A stretch of 64,000 bases of DNA from Okeania sp. SIO2C9 (GTDB lineage Bacteria; Cyanobacteriota; Cyanobacteriia; Cyanobacteriales; Microcoleaceae), in NCBI RefSeq assembly GCF_010672455.1, contig NZ_JAAHGO010000012.1:52598-116597 (forward strand), in the 5' to 3' direction. This document shows, in pieces, positions 12,456-21,135 of this stretch. A model generated the notes under the pieces. It did no database searches, was not told where the DNA came from, and saw nothing but the letters and a program-made list of their open reading frames with translations. How positions within the stretch are numbered: the first letter of the stretch is position 1; each line of letters begins with the position of its first letter. Both the position numbers and the translations under genes were made by a program.

Positions 12456-12482
12456 TCTAGTGCTTCGTCTGAAGCGGAATTA
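12456..12482 (+). repeat. Truncated terminal CRISPR repeat
   Basis: Twenty-seven bases identical to positions 2-28 of the repeat (TCTAGTGCTTCG through GAAGCGGAATTA), on the same strand, 168 bases after the last intact repeat; then the match stops (TCATTTC instead of ATGGAAAC). Best read as the degenerate leader-distal repeat. It could alternatively be an isolated pseudo-repeat used by a separate RNA. Confidence 0.75.
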
Positions 12483-12863
12483 TCATTTCTAAAAAAACTT
12501 TCTCCCTTCTAAACTCCCCCCTTTCAAAGGGCAGGGCTGTTTTAAAGTATTGTAATTAAGGATGCGCGGGAGAATGGGAGTAATGGGAATAGTGGAACAG
12601 TGAAATTTGCCAAAATTTGCCGATTTTTCAGCCAATAAGCGTTTTTAAGCTCTGAGAGGATATTTAGTTTAACGCCTCTTAAAAGCCTCTATCCCCGTGT
12701 CTCTGTGTCTCCGCGTCCCCGTGTCTATTGAGAATGAAACAGCCCTCCCTTTCAAAGGGGGGTAGGGGGGGATACCTTCTGCCTTCGGACCTCCAAAGTG
12801 TAAGTATTCAACCGGACATAAGATTACAACTGCACCTGACTATCCTCAAAAGTGCTGTAAGAC
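12483..12863. other. Intergenic spacer
   Basis: No gene seen. Repeats of the CCCCCTTTCAAAGGG type, a GTGTCTCCGCGTCCC tandem (about 12690-12725), and the beginning of the TTCTGCC tandem that reads into the 3' end of cimA. Confidence 0.45.
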
Positions 12864-14471
12864 TCAGACAACGTAAGATTCCCTTCTGCCTTCTGCCTTC
12901 TGCCTTCTGCCTTCCAATATCAAACCATACTCTAAACTTTCAACAACCGCCTGATAAGAAGCATCCAAAATATTAAAAGAAACCCCTAAAGTAGTCCACC
13001 GTTGCTGACCATTACTAGACTCAATTAACACCCTAGTTTTAGCAGAAGTACCAGCTCTACCATCCAAAATTCTCACCTTATAATCAGTCAAATAAAAATT
13101 AGCGATCGCTGGATAAAAATTTTCTAAAGCTTTCCGCAAAGCAGCATCTAAAGCAGAAACCGGACCATTTCCCTCCGCAGCTTCCAAAATATCCTGACCA
13201 TTAACAGTAACTTTCACCGTTGCCAGAGAATTACTAACTTTTTCACCATCCTTATCCAAGTGAACCTGAAAACCCTTAATTTCAAAGAAATGCTGCCTTT
13301 GGTTCAAAGCTTTTCGCATCAATAACTCAAAACTAGCTTCTGCTCCCTCAAATTGATATCCCTCATTTTCTAACTCCTTTAACTTATCCAGAATTTGCCG
13401 ACAAGCAGGGTTTTGACGCTCCAGCTCAATACCAAAACTTTTTGCCTTTGCCAACACATTACTCAAACCTGCTTGGTCAGAAATCACAATGCGACGACTA
13501 TTCCCTATCTGTTGCGGTTGAATATGTTCATAAGTCAGAGGGTTGCGCTCCACTGCGGACACATGAATACCACCCTTATGAGCAAAAGCAGACAAACCCA
13601 CAAACGGCGCGTGGTCATCAGGAGCAAGATTCACAACTTCACTAATAAAGCGACTGGTCTGAGTCAGTTTTTCCAGTTGTTGTGCTTGAATGCAATCATA
13701 ACCCAATTTAATTTGTAAATTAGGAATCAAAGTACAAAGGTTAGCATTACCGCAACGTTCGCCATAACCATTGATAGTTCCTTGTACCATCTCTACTCCT
13801 TCTCGGACAGCAGACAAAGCATTAGCAACAGCAGTACCCGAATCATTATGAGTGTGAATGCCTAATTTTGCAGTGGGCAAAGCATGGGAAACATCTGCTA
13901 CTATCTGAGTAACTTCGTGAGGAAGAGTACCGCCATTGGTATCACAGAGGACTAACCATTCCGCACCAGCATTGTTTGCAGCAGCTAAGGTTTGCAAAGC
14001 ATAATCAGGATTATTTTTGTAACCATCAAACCAATGTTCTGCATCATAGATAACCTGACGACCTTGACTGCGGAGATAAGAAATCGTATCTGCAATCATT
14101 GCCAAATTTTCTTCCAGAGTAGTTTTCAGCCCCTCAACAACGTGCAAATCCCAAGATTTGCCAAAAATTGTCACCCACCGCGTACCAGCAGATAAAATAG
14201 GTTGTAGAGTGGTATCAGATGCTGCCTGTTTTCCCGGACGACGAGTGGAACAAAATGCTACTACCTCTGCTTGAGTAAGAGGTTGTTCTTTTAGTTGCCA
14301 GAAAAATTGTACGTCTTTAGGATTTGCACCTGGCCAACCTCCTTCAATAAAAGGAACCCCCAAGCTATCGAGTTGGTGAGCGATGCGTAGTTTGTCTTCT
14401 AAGGATAAGGATAGTCCTTCTCGTTGGGCACCGTCGCGTAGGGTTGTATCGTAAATCCAGAGTTTTTTCAT
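12864..14471 (-). CDS. cimA: (R)-citramalate synthase
   Basis: A 535-residue member of the DRE-TIM metallolyase family. It opens LWIYDTTLRDGAQREGLSLS (divalent metal and catalytic Arg site); metal ligands reappear in LGIHTHNDSGTAVAN; the C-terminal LeuA-type allosteric domain follows (about 400-515). The IEGGWPGANPKD and VVEGLKTTLEENL segments are characteristic of CimA rather than LeuA. It condenses pyruvate with acetyl-CoA to citramalate for threonine-independent isoleucine synthesis. ATG start. The last 15 or so residues (EGRRQKAEGRR) are encoded by a TTCTGCC tandem repeat, so the natural stop has apparently been lost and replaced by repeat sequence. Confidence 0.93.
   Translation of the reverse strand: MKKLWIYDTTLRDGAQREGLSLSLEDKLRIAHQLDSLGVPFIEGGWPGANPKDVQFFWQLKEQPLTQAEVVAFCSTRRPGKQAASDTTLQPILSAGTRWVTIFGKSWDLHVVEGLKTTLEENLAMIADTISYLRSQGRQVIYDAEHWFDGYKNNPDYALQTLAAANNAGAEWLVLCDTNGGTLPHEVTQIVADVSHALPTAKLGIHTHNDSGTAVANALSAVREGVEMVQGTINGYGERCGNANLCTLIPNLQIKLGYDCIQAQQLEKLTQTSRFISEVVNLAPDDHAPFVGLSAFAHKGGIHVSAVERNPLTYEHIQPQQIGNSRRIVISDQAGLSNVLAKAKSFGIELERQNPACRQILDKLKELENEGYQFEGAEASFELLMRKALNQRQHFFEIKGFQVHLDKDGEKVSNSLATVKVTVNGQDILEAAEGNGPVSALDAALRKALENFYPAIANFYLTDYKVRILDGRAGTSAKTRVLIESSNGQQRWTTLGVSFNILDASYQAVVESLEYGLILEGRRQKAEGRRESYVV
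12886..12916. repeat. TTCTGCC heptamer tandem repeat overlapping the cimA 3' end
   Basis: About four units of CCTTCTG in tandem. On the minus strand it is read in frame as EGRRQKAEGRR at the end of citramalate synthase. The same class of heptamer repeat occurs in many spacers of this window. Confidence 0.8.
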
Positions 14472-14625
14472 TATTAGTAGGGATGTTAGAAATTCAGAGA
14501 ATTTTTCAACTTAATTTAAACTTTATAATTAATCCTACTTTTTCACTAATTTTTTACTTTATCTTTTAACTTTTAACTGCTAACATAGATAACTAATATA
14601 GGTCAAGATTATGAAATAATTTGTT

Positions 14626-14964
14626 ATGGTTAAGATTCAGGCTCAAGGTAAAACTATAAGTTGCGATCGCGGTGCAAATCTGCGTCAGGTTTTACTGAAA
14701 AATGGTGTTGATGTCTATAATGGCAATGCTTCTATTATTAACTGTCGTAGTATTGGTACTTGTGGCACCTGTGCAGTGGAAATAGAAGGAAAAGTTTCTC
14801 CACTTCAATGGCGAGAAAAAGCCAGACTTTCTGTACCTCCTCATTCTCCTAATTCTTCTAAACGTTTGTCTTGTCAAGTGCAAGTTTTAGGAGATATAAA
14901 AGTAACTAAATATAATGGTTTCTGGGGGCAAGGTTCCGAAATTGTTTGGACTCCTGAAGGATAG
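14626..14964 (+). CDS. 2Fe-2S ferredoxin-like protein
   Basis: A 112-residue beta-grasp ferredoxin. Cysteines of the cluster are in INCRSIGTCGTCAVEIEG (C-x5-C-x2-C) with the fourth in RLSCQVQV, the layout of plant-type 2Fe-2S domains with one extra residue in the loop. The N-terminal VKIQAQGKTISCDRGANLRQVLL is the usual first strand-helix. It serves as an electron carrier in the cytosol; the partner is unknown. ATG start, with no strong ribosome site visible. Divergent from cimA with a 150-base spacer. Confidence 0.9.
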   Translation: MVKIQAQGKTISCDRGANLRQVLLKNGVDVYNGNASIINCRSIGTCGTCAVEIEGKVSPLQWREKARLSVPPHSPNSSKRLSCQVQVLGDIKVTKYNGFWGQGSEIVWTPEG

Positions 14965-15719
<755 letters not shown>

Positions 15720-16814
15720 ATGAATCAATCAAGCAATATCCTAATTATTGGTGGCGGTATTATTGGTCTATCAATAGCAATAGAACTAACATTACGAGGA
15801 GCAAAAGTAACAATTATTAGCCGTGATTTTAAACAAACAGCGACAAATGCTGCGGCTGGAATGTTAGCTCCTCAAGCAGAAGCTATCCCCCCTGGTAAAA
15901 TGTTAGATTTATGTTTAAAAAGTCGGGCATTATATCCAGAATGGGTAACAAAAATAGAATCAATTAGTGGTATAGAAACTGGCTATTGGCCTTGTGGAAT
16001 TTTAGCTCCAGTTTATACAGAAAAAGACAGAGAAAATTATACTTTACAAAACCTAAATTATCAATGGTTAAATCAAGCAGAAATCCATCAATATCAACCA
16101 GGATTGGGTCTAGAGGTAATTGGTGGTTGGTCTTATCCTGAAGATGGGCAAGTAGATAATCGTTATTTGTACAATTCAACTATTGCAGCAGCTAAAGAGT
16201 TAAAAATTGATATTATTGAAGGAATTGTTATAGAAATAATTCGTAAAGAAAGTAAAGTTCAAAGCATCAAAACATCAATAGGTGAATTACAAGCAGAACA
16301 TTATGTATTAGCCACAGGTGCATGGTCTCAGGAGTTATTACCAATTCCTGTATTTCCTAGAAAGGGGCAAATGTTGTCGTTAAAAATCCCTTCAGATATA
16401 GCTAGAGAAAATCTACCTTTACAGCAGGTTTTATTTGGAACGGAAAGTTATATTGTGCCGCGCCAAGATGGAAGAATAGTTATCGGTGCAACAAATGAAA
16501 ATGTCGGTTTTTCAGAGGGAAATACAGCAGCAGGAATTCAAATTTTATTAGGAAATGCTATTCGGTTATACCCGATTTTAAAAGATTACAAAATATTAGA
16601 ATTGTGGTGGGGTTTTCGTCCTGATACTCCTGATGAAATGCCAATATTAGGAACAAGTAATTATGATAATTTGACTATTGCTACTGGGCATTATCGGAAT
16701 GGAATTTTATTAACACCTGTCACAGCAATTTTAATGGCTGATTTGATTTGGGATAATAAATCTGATCTGTTATTAGATGCTTTTAATTATTCTAGGTTTA
16801 TTGATAATGGATAA
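15720..16814 (+). CDS. thiO: Glycine oxidase ThiO
   Basis: A 364-residue FAD-dependent oxidase of the DAO family that converts glycine to iminoacetate for the thiazole of thiamine. The Rossmann motif IIGGGIIGLSIAIEL is at residues 8-22; ATNAAAGMLAPQAE (about 46-59) and the C-terminal WWGFRPDTPDEMPILG and TGHYRNGILLTP motifs match ThiO. In several cyanobacteria ThiO is fused to ThiG; here it stands alone and the frame closes normally after the oxidase domain. ATG start. No thiamine gene or TPP riboswitch is visible next to it. Confidence 0.92.
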   Translation: MNQSSNILIIGGGIIGLSIAIELTLRGAKVTIISRDFKQTATNAAAGMLAPQAEAIPPGKMLDLCLKSRALYPEWVTKIESISGIETGYWPCGILAPVYTEKDRENYTLQNLNYQWLNQAEIHQYQPGLGLEVIGGWSYPEDGQVDNRYLYNSTIAAAKELKIDIIEGIVIEIIRKESKVQSIKTSIGELQAEHYVLATGAWSQELLPIPVFPRKGQMLSLKIPSDIARENLPLQQVLFGTESYIVPRQDGRIVIGATNENVGFSEGNTAAGIQILLGNAIRLYPILKDYKILELWWGFRPDTPDEMPILGTSNYDNLTIATGHYRNGILLTPVTAILMADLIWDNKSDLLLDAFNYSRFIDNG

Positions 16815-17098
16815 TTATTTTGCCCCCCTAGCCCCCCAATTCTGGGGGGAATAAGAATTCATTAGCTGGTAAAAGTACCCTAATTTTGAGGGATGCGCGG
16901 GGGCTTTGATGAGGATATATGAAAAGTTGTTAAATACTGAAATTTGCCCTCCTGCCCAATTCTGGGGGGAACAAGAGTCAATTTGCATCTAAAAGTCCCC
17001 CAAAATTGGGGGATGCGCGGGGGCTTTGATATAGCAATGAGCGCTGGTTAAATTTGAAATAATAAAGAAGTTGGAAATAGTATTGTGGGAAGTTCAAA
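16815..17098. repeat. Two copies of an interspersed repeat
   Basis: A unit of roughly 85 bases (CCCAATTCTGGGGGGAA ... GATGCGCGGGGGCTTTGAT) occurs twice, at about 16819-16905 and 16947-17028. A related copy is near 1200-1300. The remaining bases form the upstream region of the SH3b gene. Confidence 0.65.
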
Positions 17099-17449
17099 AT
17101 GAATAATTGGAAAAAATATCTAACGACTACTGCTTGTGCTTTTCTATGTCTATTAGAACTTAAAATAGTTGCTCAAGCTATTACTACTGAAACAAATATT
17201 AGAACAATTCCCAAATATCAATTGGCTCAAACTCCTATTGGCTATTGCACAGTAGGAAATCTAACTGATTCACCTCTGAATGTTCGAGACAAACCAGATG
17301 GAGAAATAATTGATACTTTGGAAAGTGGAACAGTAGTTGCTCTTGGAGTTACTGATGGCAGTGAAGGTGAAAATTGGATAAGAATTATTACTCCTATAGA
17401 AGGTTATGTGTCGGCAAGATATCTCAAAGATTGTCAATATAAGTATTAA
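17099..17449 (+). CDS. Secreted SH3b-domain protein
   Basis: A 116-residue protein with an N-terminal signal segment (KKYLTTTACAFLCLLELKIVA, cleavage around AQA) and one bacterial SH3 domain (about 55-115): LNVRDKPDGEIIDTLESGTVVALG then ENWIRIITPIEGYVSARYL. Two cysteines (GYCTV, KDCQ) flank the domain and may pair in the periplasm. SH3b domains typically bind peptidoglycan or peptides; the specific role is unknown. ATG start following GGGAAG. Confidence 0.82.
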   Translation: MNNWKKYLTTTACAFLCLLELKIVAQAITTETNIRTIPKYQLAQTPIGYCTVGNLTDSPLNVRDKPDGEIIDTLESGTVVALGVTDGSEGENWIRIITPIEGYVSARYLKDCQYKY

Positions 17450-17875
17450 CTTTATAGGATGATAAGCGCCTCAAACCTATTGATAAATAAAGCATTAATA
17501 ATAATTTATCTCTACCTAAAATAAGCTTTGTTTTTACCCAAATAAAACCATCATTATAGTTTGTTTTATGTCAATCAATTATATTGGTATAATTTTCTAA
17601 AAACCACTCATACAATTTTGATATTCCTACTTAATAGGGGTTTTAACAAAGGTAAACTACAGTAAAAATTCATAGATATACCTAAAGTTTAATAAGTTGC
17701 ATAAATAGTTGTATTCTATATTAATTAAAACCGCTATAAACAAACACAAAAACTACAAAAAATATGGTAAAAACTCCTGGGGTTAAATAACCTTTATTCA
17801 CAAAATATTTTTGTATTGACTCATTTATAATTATTATGATAGCTGATATTCTTCTGGATAATCTTGAACAGATAT
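17450..17875. other. Spacer with a broken paralogue of a small membrane ORF
   Basis: Minus-strand segments at about 17580-17634 (VGISKLYEWFLENY, then stop) and about 17739-17770 resemble parts of the small ORF at 18995-19213, but are separated by about 105 bases of unrelated AT-rich sequence. This looks like a decayed duplicate interrupted by an insertion. Confidence 0.45.
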
Positions 17876-18800
17876 TTATGGATATTCCCTAACAATTTTT
17901 TGATTGTTTTCAACATAAAAATATTTTGTTATTTTCTGAATATATTCCCGCTCATAACCAAGTGGTTTTTGAGTATCATTAAATATTAATCTGTAAAGTA
18001 ATCCTCCTCCATTTAAAATATATTTATTCTTAGTTTTAACAATCGATCTAATTTTATTGATTGCTCTAGTTCTGTGAAGTTTATTAGTATCCAATTTTTC
18101 ATTTACTCTATCAGATAAAATGCTGCTGTCAAAACCCTCTACTTTTTCTTCTAGGATAGTTTCTAACTGAGCAATCACATCTTGACAATTTTCGCGAAAC
18201 TTTTCGTATAGAAAAACATGAACTTTGGGAAAATTATCTTGATAAAGTTTGATTAATTCGTAATAACATAGATCGATTAAGTTGATATTGGGAGCTAGAT
18301 AATTGTAATATCGAGTATTTTTATTCCATCTAAATTTATTGACGGATAAATCATATTGATAGTCATCGTAGGTATATTCTTTTTTTAGGATACCAAATAT
18401 ATTCTTCAATCTTTCCTGTATAGCCACCCATTTTTATTGCTTGATTATAACTAGACATTAGCAGAGATTGGTGACCTCTGATAAAAAGGATAATTTCTGC
18501 TTGAGGAAATACTTCTTTGAGTCGCCTAACAATTATACTTCTATTAATAGTAAATTTAATCCCACACAATAGCTCGTCAGAAATAAGTATTTTTGATGCC
18601 GTTATTTTCCCTATTTCTTTTTTTATTTCTTCTGAGTCATAATAACAATCATCGGCATATTGTAATTTATTAAAAGCCTTACTTTGTTGAGTATAGGGTC
18701 TACTAATCAAGGTTGTATCACTTAGCCTGGGAAAAATTTTCTCCTGTAAAAAAGTTGTTGCTGTCTTAGGCAAACCTACATGAAGAAAAGTTTTTGTCAT
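17876..18800 (-). pseudogene. Sulfotransferase-like gene, frameshifted
   Basis: Two overlapping frames together make about 305 residues. The N-terminal half starts MTKTFLHVGLPKTATTFLQ, a PAPS-sulfotransferase 5'-PSB loop (hGxPKTATT), and has the 3'-phosphate region around ILFIRGHQSLLMSSYNQAI. The frame breaks at a run of seven A (minus strand; about 18380-18386), where KIEEYIWYPKK should continue into EYTYDDYQYDL. Removing one A restores a single ORF. The C-terminal half ends at 17876. Either a recent inactivating indel, a sequencing error, or slippage on the A7 run. Substrate unknown. Confidence 0.75.
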
Positions 18801-18994
18801 TCTAGATATTTGTTACACTAAGTTGCTTTTGGTTAAATAATATACACTAACTTTATACCTTAAGTCGAGGATTTAGCCTAATTTTAGATGTTCAGGCCAT
18901 AGAAAGAGTGGTAATTTTACTGCGGGAATAGGTAGGCAGTACATTGGAAAAATAGGCAAGACAGATAATGGAATTATGACCGAATAATGAATAA

Positions 18995-19213
18995 TTAATA
19001 ATTAAATAATTCGCGCCTTGAAGCCTCCCCTTGGATAGGGGGAAAAAAAGCGGTCGATCTTCGCAGCTTCCCGAAGGGTAGGATGGCGAGGTCTCCTCGC
19101 CATATCCAATAAGTTGCTAAAAACCACTCATACAATTTTGATATTCCTACTACAGCAAACATCAAAACTACAAAAACTACGGTAACAATACCGAGTATTA
19201 CAGCGGTTTTCAT
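18995..19213 (-). CDS. Small membrane ORF whose ends come from repeats (doubtful)
   Basis: From the ATG at 19213 the frame reads MKTAVILGIVTVVFVVLMF, a single transmembrane helix, then VGISKLYEWFLATY. The first five codons (MKTAV) are the terminal inverted repeat of the MITE at 19199-19304, and the C-terminal part beyond WRGD is repeat sequence (GGCGAGG-TCT-CCTCGCC palindrome shared with 56040). A related remnant at 17.6 kb ends YEWFLENYTNIID, suggesting the original terminus. Possibly a hybrid reading frame rather than a functional gene. Confidence 0.3.
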   Translation of the reverse strand: MKTAVILGIVTVVFVVLMFAVVGISKLYEWFLATYWIWRGDLAILPFGKLRRSTAFFPPIQGEASRRELFNY

Positions 19214-19304
19214 GATTAGTAGACCACAGTAGGGACGTTCCATGGAACGTCCCTACAAGGTTTTGCTTGTGAAGATGTGGTTCATCAATTTGAAAAGCGC
19301 TGTA
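19199..19304. mobile_element. MITE family 2, copy A (TA-flanked)
   Basis: A 106-bp element bounded by TA and inverted termini CAGCGGTTTTCA / TGAAAAGCGCTG, with a central palindrome GTAGGGACGTTCC followed by its mirror GGAACGTCCCTAC. TA flanks are typical of IS630/Tc1-type non-autonomous elements. Two related copies lie at 43.68 and 43.93 kb. Confidence 0.75.
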
Positions 19305-20545
19305 AGTAATATTCCTTCACTAAAAATTTTTGCATTGAAGTGATAGGAACATGTCTGACTTTATCTGGTTTGTAGTTGATAATTATATTTTTCATGGATT
19401 AGTTTTTTTGTATTCAAATTTTATATATAAAATAATGCGACTAGGGGATTTACATTTACAAAATTACCGCTATGACTATCTCCCCAATTACAATGACGGC
19501 CGTTAATCCACTCATGTCTAAGATCATTATCCCAAACTCGACCTTTACCACGTAAATCAACATAGTTGCTTGATATTGATGGCCATGACAAAGCTCAGAT
19601 TATTTTTCCGAATGAATCAGCAATGCTGTGTAAATATAGCTTTCATTAAAATTATTTACTGCCAGTTTCACAACTTGCATAACCCTTGAAAACTCAGAAA
19701 TATATCATCTTAGACAACAAGAAAACTCTAATATAAAATTATTAGGAGTTAGAAAATGGCACAAATTAATAGTACACCCCAAAGCAGTCTGATAGTAGTA
19801 CACAAGTAGTAATGTTTGCAGTTTATCACCAGACTTATAGAAAGTATATACTGACAAATATCTCTACTTCTACATAATTACTCTTAAATTCAAAATTAAT
19901 TCACAAAAACAATGAAAATACCGATAATTTTAGGTAAATAATTTATGAAATATTCTTCTTAATACATAACTATAATTTCAGATCATATATTTCATAGTCA
20001 CCAATAAAAACAATAATATTTTATCACATTAATCAGTGAAAAAACAAACTTAACGCCTAAGCATTATGACTCAATTTTTCAAGAGATTTAGAACTCTAAT
20101 TTGATCGTAATTAATTATCCGGAATAGATGTTTTATATTTTGAATATATGATGAGGGGTAATCAATTTCAAAATATTCAAAATGTTAGTAGTTGCTTTTT
20201 ATGCTTGAATTGAGCAATTAATAACTAGAATTAAAAAAAATCTAATTTTCAATATTTTTCTCAGTAATATCTCTTAGATTGGGTATAATCATTTAGCCTG
20301 GTAATTCTAGGAATATCATTTCTAAAAAATGATATAAAAATTATCGTTACTAGAGAAAAATAACTGCTGTAAATATTTCTATAACTGAGCAAAAAAATCT
20401 CACTTACAGCAGATTCCACTAAGCGTGAGGTACACCCATCGCGGGCAAGATTGCCGCACTTGCATTCATTTAATTGTTAATCTCTGTACTTCATATACTT
20501 TGAATATACTGTAAATAAAATTTAGTAACTAAAGGAGAGACTATT

Positions 20546-21070
20546 TTGGATACAGCACCAGTTGCTAACTACTTAGGTTTTTTAGCATTAGTATGCTATG
20601 TAATTACTCTACTACCAAGCATTTTGAGAATTGTGTTTCCAAGCACAAAAAAAACAGAATTTCCGAAAATATTGCTGAAGTATCGTCGTCAAATAGGTGT
20701 AATTGCTTTTCTATTTGCTTTTGGTCATGGAATATTGTTAGTGAGCAAGAGAAACTTTGACTTTTTTGATATCCAAACTTATTGGATCTATATACAAGGA
20801 GTCGTAACTTTCATTATTTTCACACTACTAACAATTACTTCCAATGATTGGAGTATAAAAAGAATGAAAAAAAATTGGAAGAAATTACATGAACTAACTT
20901 ATCTAGCAATGTTCCTCTTAGTCTGGCACGTTATAGACAAAATGTGGGGTCATTGGAGCTACCTCACCCCATTAGGAATGCTCGGAATAACAAGTATAAC
21001 TATTTTATTTATTGTTAGAAGATGGATAGAACGCAGAAAAAAAATGACAAAAACTAAGGGTGCAAATTAA
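20546..21070 (+). CDS. Ferric-reductase-like transmembrane protein
   Basis: A 174-residue membrane protein with about five transmembrane helices. Histidines in FAFGHGILL, WKKLHELTYLAMFLLVWHVID and KMWGHW fit the haem-binding pattern of the ferric reductase-like transmembrane domain (as in MsrQ/YedZ). The start is TTG, 10 bases after AAAGGAGAG. Possible role: haem-mediated electron transfer across the cytoplasmic or thylakoid membrane. The WD40 gene follows 47 bases later on the same strand, so the two may be co-transcribed. Confidence 0.75.
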   Translation: MDTAPVANYLGFLALVCYVITLLPSILRIVFPSTKKTEFPKILLKYRRQIGVIAFLFAFGHGILLVSKRNFDFFDIQTYWIYIQGVVTFIIFTLLTITSNDWSIKRMKKNWKKLHELTYLAMFLLVWHVIDKMWGHWSYLTPLGMLGITSITILFIVRRWIERRKKMTKTKGAN

Positions 21071-21135
21071 GTCAAAAATAAGCAATAATTTTAATTTTTT
21101 TCAACAAGTAATCATCAATGGTAGGATTAAAAATT

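Larger units (their letters stand above)
18801..20545. other. Long AT-rich region with remnants
   Basis: About 1.7 kb without a credible intact gene apart from a doubtful small ORF and a MITE. A minus-strand open stretch of 37 codons starts at an ATG near 19395 (MKNIIINYKPDKVRH). Another at about 19415-19595 reads SSNYVDLRGKGRVWDNDLRH and continues to VNPLVALFYI but is cut upstream by a TGA, so it looks like the end of a decayed gene. Confidence 0.4.

Noticed and set aside
11538..12482. Type V-K CRISPR-associated transposon (CAST) with a pseudo-repeat
   Set aside because: No tnsB/tnsC/tniQ or cas12k nearby; the partial repeat is in line with the array and fits a degenerate terminal repeat.
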